Below, piece by piece: positions 1 to 8,522 of a stretch of DNA of 54,026 nucleotides. Made by a program: the position numbers and the translations under genes. Numbering within the stretch: the first letter of the stretch is position 1; every line of letters starts with the position of its first letter. The notes beneath the pieces were generated by a model, which was given only the letters and a program-made list of their open reading frames with translations, did not search any database and had not been told where the DNA came from. Source of the stretch: Flaviramulus sp. (lineage in GTDB: Bacteria > Bacteroidota > Bacteroidia > Flavobacteriales > Flavobacteriaceae); assembly GCF_013001275.1 (NCBI RefSeq), contig NZ_JABDMV010000069.1, forward strand, positions 1 through 54,026, read 5' to 3'.

Positions 1-348
1 AATGATTACCCTGGCTTTGTGGCCAATCGTATTTTAATGCCCATGATAAACGAATCAATCGAAACACTTTATAACGGCGTTGCAGGCGTAAAAGAAATTG
101 ATACTGTAATGATGTTAGGTATGGCCCACCCTATGGGACCATTACAATTAGCAGATTTTATTGGTTTAGACGTGTGTTTATCTATTTTAAATGTGATGTA
201 TGATGGCTTTAAAAATCCTAAATATGCACCGTGTCCTTTACTCGTAAATATGGTGCGAGCCGGTAAATTGGGTGCGAAATCTGGAGAAGGATTTTATGAT
301 TATACGGAAAGTAGAAAGGCAGAAACGGTTTCGAATCAGTTTAAATAA
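1..348 (+). CDS. 3-hydroxybutyryl-CoA dehydrogenase, C-terminal part (5' end outside window)
   Basis: The reading frame is open from base 1, and 115 residues are visible up to the TAA stop. They form the helical C-terminal domain of the NAD-dependent 3-hydroxyacyl-CoA dehydrogenase family. The typical PGFVANRIL sequence at the domain boundary and the closing [11 protein letters not shown] motif are both present. The enzyme would oxidise 3-hydroxyacyl-CoA to 3-oxoacyl-CoA in the cytoplasm, in fatty acid or butyrate metabolism. The Rossmann NAD-binding half lies upstream of the window, so substrate preference (hbd versus paaH type) cannot be judged. It is followed on the same strand, after 68 bases, by the DUF1015 gene. 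Confidence 0.9.
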   Translation, partial: NDYPGFVANRILMPMINESIETLYNGVAGVKEIDTVMMLGMAHPMGPLQLADFIGLDVCLSILNVMYDGFKNPKYAPCPLLVNMVRAGKLGAKSGEGFYDYTESRKAETVSNQFK

Positions 349-416
349 TCTACAGATTTCAATTTAAGTTAACGAAATAATTTATCGAACTTAATATCCA
401 TAAGTACAATTAAATT

Positions 417-1655
417 ATGGCCAATATAATTCCATTTAAAGCAGTAAGACCAACAAGAGATAAAGTTAGCTTGGTGGCATCGCGCTCTTATCAAAGTTAT
501 ACACAAGCAGAATTGGAAGGACGACTAAATTATAATCCTTTTTCATTTTTACATATTATAAATCCAGGTTACAAATACCAAAAAAATATAAGCGGAAAAG
601 AACGTTATGCCTTAGTTAGGAACCGATATTTAGAATTTAAAGAGGATAGTATTTTTGTACAAGATGACATACCATCATATTACATTTATAAAATTGTAAA
701 CAGAGAAGGTTTTTCATTTTCGGGCATTGTTGCAGCGGCAAGTGCCAATGACTATAAAAACGATGTAATAAAAAAGCATGAAGACACTATTGAATACCGT
801 GAAAATATTTTTAAAGATTATTTAAAAACAGTAGGCTTTAACGCGGAGCCAGTATTACTTACTTATCCGGATAATGACGTTATAGGAAATATAATTTCTG
901 AAGTACAAAAAGAAAGAGCGGAATTTGAATTTACTACTACCTACAGAGATACTCATTACTTGTGGAAAATTGACGACGAAGCATTAGTTAATATTATAAA
1001 TTTAGAGTTTGAAAGTATAAAAACAGTATACATTGCTGATGGCCATCATCGATCGGCCTCATCGTGTTTACTTGCTGAGGAGTTAAAATCGGAAAACAAA
1101 AACCACAATGGTAAAGAGCCTTACAATTATTTTATGACGTATTTGATTCCGGAGTCTGAGTTAAAAATTTATGAATTTAATCGATTGGTTAAAGACTTAA
1201 ATGGGCTTTCAAAAGAAGCCTTTTTAATTAAGCTTGATATGGTATATCGCATAGAAAATCGGGGGCCCGAATTATACAAACCAAATAATAAACATCATTT
1301 TAGCATGTATCTTGATAGTGAATTTTATTCACTTTATTTAAGAAAAAACAATTATACGATCAATAATGCTTTGGATGCCTTGGATACTCAAATTCTATAT
1401 AAAACCATTTTAGAACCTATATTAGGAATCTCAAATTTACGAAATGACAAACGAATTGATTATTCGCATGGAAAAAATGATTTAGTCACCATAAAAAGTA
1501 AAGTTGATAATGGTGAATTCAAAGTTGGTTTTGGTTTAGTGCCTATAACAGTTGATGAGATAAAAGCAATTGCAGATGACAATTTAACTATGCCTCCAAA
1601 AAGCACTTTTATTGAACCTAAATTACGAAGTGGTGTAACGATTTATGAATTTTAA
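417..1655 (+). CDS. DUF1015 family protein
   Basis: This 412-residue soluble protein has full length for the DUF1015 family. Seen in the sequence are the N-terminal IIPFKAVRP opening, a YxxxRxxY-type segment near residues 63-71, KHE at 119-121 and ADGHHR at 207-212, all typical of the family. There is no signal peptide or membrane segment. The function is not established. The DGHHR-type motif resembles the nucleotide-handling motif of the ParB/SerK superfamily; this is my inference only. It sits between a 3-hydroxyacyl-CoA dehydrogenase and yggS in a co-directional run, which suggests a metabolic role. Confidence 0.85.
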   Translation: MANIIPFKAVRPTRDKVSLVASRSYQSYTQAELEGRLNYNPFSFLHIINPGYKYQKNISGKERYALVRNRYLEFKEDSIFVQDDIPSYYIYKIVNREGFSFSGIVAAASANDYKNDVIKKHEDTIEYRENIFKDYLKTVGFNAEPVLLTYPDNDVIGNIISEVQKERAEFEFTTTYRDTHYLWKIDDEALVNIINLEFESIKTVYIADGHHRSASSCLLAEELKSENKNHNGKEPYNYFMTYLIPESELKIYEFNRLVKDLNGLSKEAFLIKLDMVYRIENRGPELYKPNNKHHFSMYLDSEFYSLYLRKNNYTINNALDALDTQILYKTILEPILGISNLRNDKRIDYSHGKNDLVTIKSKVDNGEFKVGFGLVPITVDEIKAIADDNLTMPPKSTFIEPKLRSGVTIYEF

Positions 1656-1709
1656 TACTTCCGTTAAATTGAATTTGTTTCAGGATCTTATTACCAAAAA
1701 ATTAATTAA

Positions 1710-2378
1710 ATGATAATAAAGGATAACCTTAACAAAATAAAATCAAAGTTACCACAACACGTAACACTTGTTGCTGTTTCTAAAACCAAGCCAGTTACAG
1801 ATTTAATGGAAGCCTACAATGCCGGTCAGCGAATTTTTGGTGAAAATAAAATTCAGGAAATGGTTGAGAAATACGAAACCATGCCTGATGATATTGAGTG
1901 GCACATGATTGGACATGTTCAGCGAAATAAAGTAAAATATATGGCGCCTTTCGTGCGTTTAATTCATGGTGTAGATAACTTAAAATTGCTAAAAGAAATT
2001 AATAAACAAGCAAAAAATAACAATCGCATAATTGACTGTTTATTTCAAATTAAAATAGCTGAAGAAGATTCTAAATTTGGAATGAGCAAAAAAGATGCTT
2101 CAGAAATTATACAATCAATAATCTTTTCAGAGTTAAAAAACATCAGAATTACTGGCGTTATGGGAATGGCGACTTTTACAGATAACGTCTCCAAAGTTAA
2201 GGAAGAATTTGAATTTTTAAAATCTACTTTTGATTCTATAAAAGATGTACAAAAAGAAAATTTTGATTTACAAATTATATCGATGGGAATGAGTGGCGAT
2301 TATGAGTTAGCAATTGCATGTGGAAGCACCATGATTAGAGTTGGAAGTAGTATCTTTGGTGACAGAAATTACAAATAA
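1710..2378 (+). CDS. yggS: YggS family pyridoxal phosphate homeostasis protein
   Basis: This 222-residue protein is a single-domain TIM barrel of the alanine-racemase fold that binds PLP and helps maintain vitamin B6 and amino acid homeostasis. The PLP lysine is K25 in AVSKTKP. Other family hallmarks are FGENKIQEM (about 43-51), WHMIGHVQRNK (about 63-73), GMSGDYELAI and the C-terminal RVGSSIFG phosphate-binding end. The length is normal for the family. It lies 54 bases after the DUF1015 gene and overlaps or nearly abuts the following exonuclease gene, so it is probably cotranscribed. Confidence 0.95.
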   Translation: MIIKDNLNKIKSKLPQHVTLVAVSKTKPVTDLMEAYNAGQRIFGENKIQEMVEKYETMPDDIEWHMIGHVQRNKVKYMAPFVRLIHGVDNLKLLKEINKQAKNNNRIIDCLFQIKIAEEDSKFGMSKKDASEIIQSIIFSELKNIRITGVMGMATFTDNVSKVKEEFEFLKSTFDSIKDVQKENFDLQIISMGMSGDYELAIACGSTMIRVGSSIFGDRNYK

Positions 2379-2397
2379 ACAAAAGAATAACCATTTA

Positions 2398-3780
2398 TTG
2401 TACGCAATAGTAGATATAGAAACCACCGGTGGCAAGTATAATGAAGAAGGCATAACTGAAATTGCAGTCTATAAATACGATGGTCATGAAGTTGTAGATC
2501 AGTTTATAAGTCTGATAAACCCTGAGCGCGAAATACAACCTTTTGTTGTTAATCTAACCGGTATCAATAGCAACATGTTACGCAGTGCTCCTAAATTTTA
2601 TGAAGTAGCCAAACGAATTGTTGAAATTACAGATGAATGTATTTTAGTTGCTCATAACGCAAATTTTGACTATCGAATATTATGTACAGAGTTTAACCGA
2701 TTAGGCTATGAATTTGAACGTAAATCGCTCTGTACGGTACAACTTTCAAAAAATTTAATTCCAGGGCAAACATCTTATAGTTTAGGAAAGTTAGTGCGTT
2801 CGCTTGGTATCCCAGTGACTGACCGGCATCGAGCATCAGGTGATGCTTTGGCAACTTTAAAATTGTTTAAAATGTTGTTGGATAAAGATACCGGTAAAAC
2901 AATTATTCAACAATCAATCAGTTTAAATCCGAAACATCAATTAGAGCCGCGACACTTAGATATTCTCCGTGAATTACCATCAGCTACAGGTGTTTATTAC
3001 ATTCACAATTCAGAAGGCGAAATTATTTATATTGGAAAAAGTAACAATATAAAAAAACGTATTAATCAACATTTCACTGGTACCAATCAAAAATCAAAAA
3101 AAATTCAATCCAAAGTTCATGCAGTTACCTATGAAAAAACTGGTAGTGAATTGGTGGCGCTTTTAAAAGAAAGCGAAGAAATAAAACGTGTCAAACCCAT
3201 TTTTAACAGGGCACTACGGCGTTCTATTTTTACACATGCTTTATATAGTTTTAAGGATGAAAACAATTATATTAATCTAAAAATTGATATTGCCGATGGT
3301 CGTAAAAAGCCTATCACAACGTTCAGTAATCGTCAAAGTGGAAAAAGTTTTATAACTAAAGCCGTTGAAGATTATAAATTATGTCAAAAATTAACAGGAT
3401 TGTACAAAACAAAAACAAGTTGTTTTAATTTTGAAATAAAAGCCTGCGAGGGGGCTTGTGTGCAGAAAGAGGTTCCTGATTTATATAATAATCGTGTTGA
3501 AGCACTTATAAGTAACAATAGTTATTCTAATAAAAATATGGTCATTGTAGATAGAGGACGAGAAGTTGATGAACGCAGCGCCATTTTAATCGAAAATGGT
3601 GTATTTAAAGGACTCGGATTCTTCAATTTAAATTATCAAATAAATAATATCGAAGTTTTAGAATCCATAATAACACCAATGAATAATAATAGAGATACTC
3701 AGCATATTATTCAGAGTTATGTTAGAAAAAATAAGCGCCTAAAAATCATACAATTTCAACCTGATACTCATAATACATAA
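2398..3780 (+). CDS. DnaQ-like exonuclease fused to a UvrC/Cho-type GIY-YIG domain
   Basis: The protein has an N-terminal DEDDh 3'-5' exonuclease domain (D6 and E8 in VDIETTGG, D91 in HNANFDY, H144 and D149 in HRASGD). A GIY-YIG endonuclease-like domain follows (GVYYI at about 198-202, IYIGKS at about 210-215). After it comes a C-terminal region with several Cys residues, as in Cho/UvrC-like proteins. Similar fusions are often called DNA polymerase III epsilon-like. I place the start at TTG 2398 because it gives MYAIVDIETTGG, the usual beginning, and clears the yggS stop by 19 bases. GTG 2359 and TTG 2341 are in-frame alternatives that overlap yggS. A DNA repair or processing role is inferred. 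Confidence 0.85.
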   Translation: MYAIVDIETTGGKYNEEGITEIAVYKYDGHEVVDQFISLINPEREIQPFVVNLTGINSNMLRSAPKFYEVAKRIVEITDECILVAHNANFDYRILCTEFNRLGYEFERKSLCTVQLSKNLIPGQTSYSLGKLVRSLGIPVTDRHRASGDALATLKLFKMLLDKDTGKTIIQQSISLNPKHQLEPRHLDILRELPSATGVYYIHNSEGEIIYIGKSNNIKKRINQHFTGTNQKSKKIQSKVHAVTYEKTGSELVALLKESEEIKRVKPIFNRALRRSIFTHALYSFKDENNYINLKIDIADGRKKPITTFSNRQSGKSFITKAVEDYKLCQKLTGLYKTKTSCFNFEIKACEGACVQKEVPDLYNNRVEALISNNSYSNKNMVIVDRGREVDERSAILIENGVFKGLGFFNLNYQINNIEVLESIITPMNNNRDTQHIIQSYVRKNKRLKIIQFQPDTHNT

Positions 3781-3801
3781 TCTTTTAGTAAATTTGAGTA
3801 T

Positions 3802-4728
3802 ATGTCTAAAAATGTGAAAAATAACTTTGCAAATAAGATTAATAGATTTAAGAGGAAATCAAAAATTTATTATTACTTAATTTTAGATCTTGTTTTCTTA
3901 AAAAAACGAGAATTAAGACCTTGGCAGATAAAGCTGCATGAAATAATATTTGGAGCAAATACAAAATCTGGAAAATTATTTGATGTCGTTTTATTCTACG
4001 TAATTATTGCGAGTATCATTCTTGTAATGCTTGAGAGTGTACGTGAATTAGACGCACGGTTTCATACACTTTTTAAGGTTTTAGAATGGTTGATAACTAT
4101 TCTTTTCACTGTCGAGTACATTACGAGAATTATTACTATAAAGGCTCCTAGAAAATATATTTTTAGTTTTTATGGTATTATAGATTTACTGTCTACTATT
4201 CCTATGTATTTGTCTTTTGTATTCGTGGGTTCACAATCCTTGGTTGCCTTAAGAGCGCTCAGATTATTGCGGGTTTTTAGAATTTTAAAGTTAGCGCGTT
4301 ACATGGGCGAATCAACAAATTTTGTTATCGCTTTGAAAGAAAGTCGAGCCAAAATTGCAGTATTCTTGTCGTTTGTAGTTATACTATGTATCATTTTAGG
4401 AACTCTTATGTATCTCATAGAAGCTCCAGAAAGTGGGTTTACAAGTATCCCAAGAAGCGTCTATTGGGCCATAGTTACCCTTACAACTGTTGGATACGGC
4501 GATATTGCACCCCAAACACCTTTGGGACAATTAATAGCATCAGCAATCATGATACTTGGTTATGGTATTATTGCAATCCCAACAGGAATAGTATCTGCTC
4601 AAATGGTTAAAACAAATACCAAAGAAGAACCTATTTCGGTTAAATCTTGCAAAAATTGCTTATATGACGCACATACTGATAATGCCGAATTTTGTAGCAA
4701 ATGTGGATTTAAATTAGATGAAGACTAA
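3802..4728 (+). CDS. Voltage-gated potassium channel with C-terminal zinc ribbon
   Basis: This 308-residue inner-membrane protein has six transmembrane segments. S4 (about 147-167) carries regularly spaced Arg/Lys (R151, R154, R157, R160, K163, R166). The pore loop has the K+ selectivity filter TTVGYGD at 228-234, followed by S6 (about 241-264). The C-terminal tail holds a CxxC...CxxC pattern (C283, C286, C298, C301) like a short zinc ribbon instead of an RCK/TrkA domain. Its stop overlaps the miaA start by 11 bases, so the two are translationally coupled. It is likely a homotetramer setting membrane potential; the role of the ribbon is unknown. Confidence 0.9.
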   Translation: MSKNVKNNFANKINRFKRKSKIYYYLILDLVFLKKRELRPWQIKLHEIIFGANTKSGKLFDVVLFYVIIASIILVMLESVRELDARFHTLFKVLEWLITILFTVEYITRIITIKAPRKYIFSFYGIIDLLSTIPMYLSFVFVGSQSLVALRALRLLRVFRILKLARYMGESTNFVIALKESRAKIAVFLSFVVILCIILGTLMYLIEAPESGFTSIPRSVYWAIVTLTTVGYGDIAPQTPLGQLIASAIMILGYGIIAIPTGIVSAQMVKTNTKEEPISVKSCKNCLYDAHTDNAEFCSKCGFKLDED

Positions 4729-5632
4729 ATATTTAATTTCAGTTATAGGTCCTACAGCTATTGGAAAAACGGCCTTAAGTATAGAGCTTGCCAATCATTT
4801 TAATACCGAAATAATATCTGCGGATTCTCGTCAATTTTTCAAAGAGATGCAAATTGGTACGGCAGCACCTTCTAGCCTAGAGCTGTCAAAAGCAAAACAT
4901 CATTTTATTCATCACAAATCAATACATGAAAAGTATAGTGTGGGTGCTTTTGAACGAGATGCTATAAATAAATTGGAAGCACTTTTTAAAATACATGATA
5001 TTGTTATTATGGTTGGTGGTTCTGGTTTATATATCGATGCCGTTACAAAAGGATTGGATGAATTTCCAGAAGTAGATAGCCAAATACGTGAAACTTTAAA
5101 CAATGATTTAAAAAGTAAAGGACTCGAGTTTTTACAAAACAAACTTAAAGTACTCGATTTGGAATCTTATGATTCTATAGCCATTAATAATCCTCATCGC
5201 CTAATTCGGGCATTAGAAATTTGCGTAGGATCTGGTAAACCTTATTCCTCTTTTTTAAATAAAAAAAAAGAAAATCGTCCATTCGAAACAATAAGTATCG
5301 GGATTGATGCCGACAGAGATATTATTTACAATCGCATTAACAAGCGAGTAGATTTAATGATTGAACAAGGATTATTAAATGAAGCTAAAGGCTTGTTACC
5401 ATATAAAAACTTAAATGCTCTGAATACGGTTGGATATAAAGAATTGTTTAAATATATAGATGGGGAATGGGAATTAGATTTTGCTGTTTCAGAAATCAAA
5501 AAAAACACACGTCGTTTTGCTAAGCGCCAACTTACTTGGTTTAAAAGGAATGAAATAACCATTTGGTTTAACTTTTTAACACCAGTAGATTCCATAATTG
5601 ATAAATTAAAAACACAAATAACTTTACCGTAA
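4718..5632 (+). CDS. miaA: tRNA dimethylallyltransferase
   Basis: The enzyme transfers a dimethylallyl group to N6 of A37 in tRNAs that read codons starting with U. The 304-residue length is normal. The P-loop GPTAIGKT is at 11-18, followed by the DSRQ motif (36-39) that contacts the target adenosine. GGSGLYIDA and a C-terminal KNTRRFAKRQLTWFKR segment are also family hallmarks. The ATG lies inside the last codons of the channel gene, an overlap of 11 bases. The GNAT gene follows after 7 bases. Confidence 0.97.
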   Translation: MKTKYLISVIGPTAIGKTALSIELANHFNTEIISADSRQFFKEMQIGTAAPSSLELSKAKHHFIHHKSIHEKYSVGAFERDAINKLEALFKIHDIVIMVGGSGLYIDAVTKGLDEFPEVDSQIRETLNNDLKSKGLEFLQNKLKVLDLESYDSIAINNPHRLIRALEICVGSGKPYSSFLNKKKENRPFETISIGIDADRDIIYNRINKRVDLMIEQGLLNEAKGLLPYKNLNALNTVGYKELFKYIDGEWELDFAVSEIKKNTRRFAKRQLTWFKRNEITIWFNFLTPVDSIIDKLKTQITLP

Positions 5633-5639
5633 AATTACA

Positions 5640-6317
5640 ATGAAAACCAATGAGTATGCTTTAGATAATCCGGTTTGGAGTTCCTTAACAGATGTTCATT
5701 TTGATTATTGTATCAATTATGGCAACGTGAAGTTTTATCAAACCGACTATGCACCTTTTGGAGCTTTTATAAATAATCAAGATACATCTTACGCAATCGA
5801 AAAATATTCACAGTTAACTAAAGATTTTTTTATTGTTGGCGATCAGCCAAAAATGCCAATAAACTTTAATCCACCAAAAAGATATGTGGGGTTGCAAATG
5901 ATTATTTATAATAAAATAAATTATTTAATAACCGAGAATATTATAGCTCTAAATGAATCCCATTCTAATGAATTAAAAGCTTTAGTAAAACTTGTTTATC
6001 CAGAATTTTATAAAGAAAAAACAAATACATTAGGACGCTATTATGGCATATATAAAAATGGAAAATTGGTTGCTGTAACTGGTGAACGCATGCAAACCAC
6101 CCATTTTATTGAAATTAGTGCGGTGGTAACGCATCCAGATTATTTAGGGCTAGGTTATGCCAAACAACTAGTAGCACATACAGCAAATAACATATTTGAT
6201 TCTGGCAAAACACCTTTTTTACATGTAGACGAAACTAATTTAGGTCCGATAAACCTGTATAAAAAATTAGGGTTTACAACAAGAAGAAAAATGCAATATT
6301 GGAAAATTAGTCTTTAA
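5640..6317 (+). CDS. GNAT family N-acetyltransferase
   Basis: This is a 225-residue soluble protein. Its C-terminal third (about 130-225) is a GNAT fold of the FR47 type: AVVTHPDYLGLGYAKQLV is the acetyl-CoA pyrophosphate-binding segment, and LYKKLGFTTRRKMQYW is the usual end. The N-terminal half is divergent and probably sets the acceptor. The substrate is unknown. It is the last gene of the co-directional run, 7 bases after miaA, and its end faces the leftward operon at 6377. Confidence 0.85.
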   Translation: MKTNEYALDNPVWSSLTDVHFDYCINYGNVKFYQTDYAPFGAFINNQDTSYAIEKYSQLTKDFFIVGDQPKMPINFNPPKRYVGLQMIIYNKINYLITENIIALNESHSNELKALVKLVYPEFYKEKTNTLGRYYGIYKNGKLVAVTGERMQTTHFIEISAVVTHPDYLGLGYAKQLVAHTANNIFDSGKTPFLHVDETNLGPINLYKKLGFTTRRKMQYWKISL

Positions 6318-6376
6318 AAATATAATAGCTAAGTGAAGAATAAAGAGATATATTTGAGAGCTGTTGAAATACCGAC

Positions 6377-7936
6377 TTAATGCATGTCAACATTACTATA
6401 TTTAGCATTAACAACAATACTTTTACCACTCGATAGATTTCCCACGGAAAAGTTTGACGCATTATTTTTTGAAGTTTTATTTGGGTAAGCGAATTTAGTG
6501 TGTGTGCCTTTGTATTGCAAATAATAATCTACTTTGGGAAGCTTTATAACTACATCATTGTTTTGTAGGATCATGTTTAAATTACTAAAAGCTTCCGTTA
6601 TATTTAAAATTTTCAAATCGCCAATATTTGAATCAATTACAGCACTTCCTCTGAGGTTTTCAATATCAAGATTAGAAGATATTGAATTTAATACTAGCTG
6701 TTTCACATCCTTTAAAATGGCATCATTAACATAATGTAAATTTAGTTCACCTAAATTCCAATTATCAACGTGAACCGGTGAATAGAAAGCATTAATGGAA
6801 GTAGAACTTCCATCAATGCTTTGTGCAGTAAATTTTGAATGCGATAAATCGGCTTTTAAATTATCAATATTGGCAGCCAATTCCATTTCACCATGCCGTA
6901 CATTTACTTTTAACTTAGCGCCTTTGGGCATTTTAATTTTAATTGTTTTCTTAACATTAGCATTTGGTTTATCATCAAACAATTTTTCGATATTCTTTCG
7001 TCGCTCATCTGCTAATATAGAACGTTCTTTACCACGATTTTCATGTTCTCTTTTGCGTTCTAACTCTGCCTCTATTCTATCTGCTTGCCTTTCCATTTGA
7101 TCCGTATAGCGTTCTCCCCAAGCTTCCATTTTCTCTTCATAATCTTTGCCAAATTTTTCACCCCAAACTTCCATTTTTTTAGCATATTCATCACTGTTCA
7201 TTTTACTTTCCATTTTTTCCGCCCATTTCTCCATTTGCGCGCCATATTTCTCTCCCCATTCTTTACCAAATTTCTCTCCCCATGCCTCCATTTTTTTTAA
7301 ATAATCTTCGCCATAAAGTGATTCAAACTTTTTATTATACTCTTCTAAATATTTATCCGCATCTTTTTTGTAAGCTTCATAATCGAATAGAATATTATTG
7401 GCACCATCCGGTAATTCTGGCAATTCTGGCAATTCTGGCAATTCTGGCAATTCAGGCAATTCAGGCATGTCAGCCAAAACCGGCATCTCAGGAATCTCAG
7501 GCATTTCAATATTAAAATCGAAATTCATATCAGGAAAATCTGCAATTTCAAATTTCAATTCTTTTAACATCGCTCGAACCGCATCTTCATCACTATGATT
7601 TTTCACTCTAGAAGCCCATAAATTTGAGCTTCCTCCTTTTGAACGAATTGTCACCAAATAATTGGTAGCATCAATATCTAAATGCCATGATCTTAGTACT
7701 TCTTGAAGTTCTTCTTTGCTCAATTTTTTGTCTTCTATATATGCTTCAATTTCAACAACATTTTTATTCCATGTATCAAATACAATATTTGTATGAGTCG
7801 TGTTTAAATCAATTGTAACATCTTTTTTTACATTAATCGATTGAGATACTTTCGTTAATTTTTGCTGTGCTAATAAGCTACTAGAAATAAGAAAACTTAA
7901 TACAAATAATTTTATTTTTATGATTGTCTTGTTCAT
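6377..7936 (-). CDS. Secreted DUF4097-like protein with Pro-Glu-Leu repeat and Trp-rich coiled coil
   Basis: I use ATG 7936 because it places a clean signal peptide (MNKTIIKIKLFVLSFLISS, cleaved near LLAQQ) at the N terminus; an upstream in-frame start at 7972 would hide it. The 519-residue protein has a beta-rich start with an adhesin-like DUF4097 flavour. A proline-rich stretch of PEL triplets follows at about 157-176, then about 100 residues of charged coiled coil with recurring WGEKFGK-like words (about 210-310). A second beta-rich region closes the protein. It is the third gene after an ECF sigma factor and a putative anti-sigma factor, so it may be an output or sensor of that system. 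Function unknown. Confidence 0.75.
   Translation of the reverse strand: MNKTIIKIKLFVLSFLISSSLLAQQKLTKVSQSINVKKDVTIDLNTTHTNIVFDTWNKNVVEIEAYIEDKKLSKEELQEVLRSWHLDIDATNYLVTIRSKGGSSNLWASRVKNHSDEDAVRAMLKELKFEIADFPDMNFDFNIEMPEIPEMPVLADMPELPELPELPELPELPELPDGANNILFDYEAYKKDADKYLEEYNKKFESLYGEDYLKKMEAWGEKFGKEWGEKYGAQMEKWAEKMESKMNSDEYAKKMEVWGEKFGKDYEEKMEAWGERYTDQMERQADRIEAELERKREHENRGKERSILADERRKNIEKLFDDKPNANVKKTIKIKMPKGAKLKVNVRHGEMELAANIDNLKADLSHSKFTAQSIDGSSTSINAFYSPVHVDNWNLGELNLHYVNDAILKDVKQLVLNSISSNLDIENLRGSAVIDSNIGDLKILNITEAFSNLNMILQNNDVVIKLPKVDYYLQYKGTHTKFAYPNKTSKNNASNFSVGNLSSGKSIVVNAKYSNVDMH
7411..7473. repeat. 9-bp tandem repeat encoding Pro-Glu-Leu triplets
   Basis: Six copies of a GCAATTCTG-like nonamer (four ending CTG, two ending CAG) are followed by one degenerate copy. 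On the minus strand each unit encodes three residues of the PEL run in the secreted protein. The unit length is a multiple of three, so slippage would change protein length without a frameshift. Confidence 0.9.
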
Positions 7937-7946
7937 TTTTTGATTT

Positions 7947-8522
7947 TTAAATTGATTGTTTAACTTCTCCACTAGAAGTGTTTAATTCATTTAGTTGTGA
8001 TTTTAATCGATACATAAGGTTTAAACGAAATTTTAAATTATCAATTAATGCGTTTACCGTTAACTCGCTCGGTCCGGACTCTGTTAAATCAACTGATAAG
8101 CGCTTATACTCTTTATTAAGCGCTTCCATTTGTTCTAAATAGTCATCGAACATTTCTTTGGTTTCAGGAGTATACTTCATTTTTGATAATTCTAAGTTGA
8201 TGCTCGCCAAATAATAATCTTCCACCTTTTTTAATCCCGGTGAAATATCGCCTAAAGTTTTTGTAACCGTTGTTTCTGTTATTGCCACCTGTGATGGAGA
8301 TATTAACAGAGAATCTTGCGGTTGAAAAAACTTATAAGCACCGAAACTTAATCCTAAAAGCACTACAATACTAGCAGCAATTTTTATCCAACTAAATTTT
8401 GAATAGTTTTTAGTGGGCAAAGCAACGTCTAACTTTTTAAGAAATCGGTCTTGATGATTTTCAGGCATCCTTTCATGCGCCATGTTATCATCTTTTAATA
8501 ACTCTCTAATATCTTGTGCCAT
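7947..8522 (-). CDS. Putative anti-sigma factor (single-pass membrane protein)
   Basis: The 191-residue protein has a cytoplasmic N-terminal part of about 44 residues, one transmembrane segment (about 45-66, beginning WIKIAASIVVLLGL) and a helical extracytoplasmic C-terminal part. There is no clear zinc-binding anti-sigma motif. It overlaps the 3' end of the ECF sigma gene by 17 bases and its stop is 10 bases before the next gene's ATG. Position and topology argue for a membrane-bound regulator of the sigma factor; this is inference from context, not from sequence family. Confidence 0.7.
   Translation of the reverse strand: MAQDIRELLKDDNMAHERMPENHQDRFLKKLDVALPTKNYSKFSWIKIAASIVVLLGLSFGAYKFFQPQDSLLISPSQVAITETTVTKTLGDISPGLKKVEDYYLASINLELSKMKYTPETKEMFDDYLEQMEALNKEYKRLSVDLTESGPSELTVNALIDNLKFRLNLMYRLKSQLNELNTSSGEVKQSI

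Noticed and set aside
3789-3796. TAAATTTG six bases before the K+ channel ATG as a leaderless promoter
   Set aside because: No TTTG at the -33 distance, and the gene lies inside a tightly spaced operon.
4386-4610. 74-codon plus-strand frame inside the K+ channel gene
   Set aside because: It is fully inside a well-supported gene in another frame and has no family features.
7411-7473. CRISPR-like short repeats
   Set aside because: Units are contiguous nonamers without spacers and encode part of a protein.
7282-7598. Plus-strand frames over the PEL repeat (LAILAI and NSGNSG runs)
   Set aside because: They are the same 9-bp repeat read on the opposite strand; the minus-strand gene has a signal peptide and operon context.
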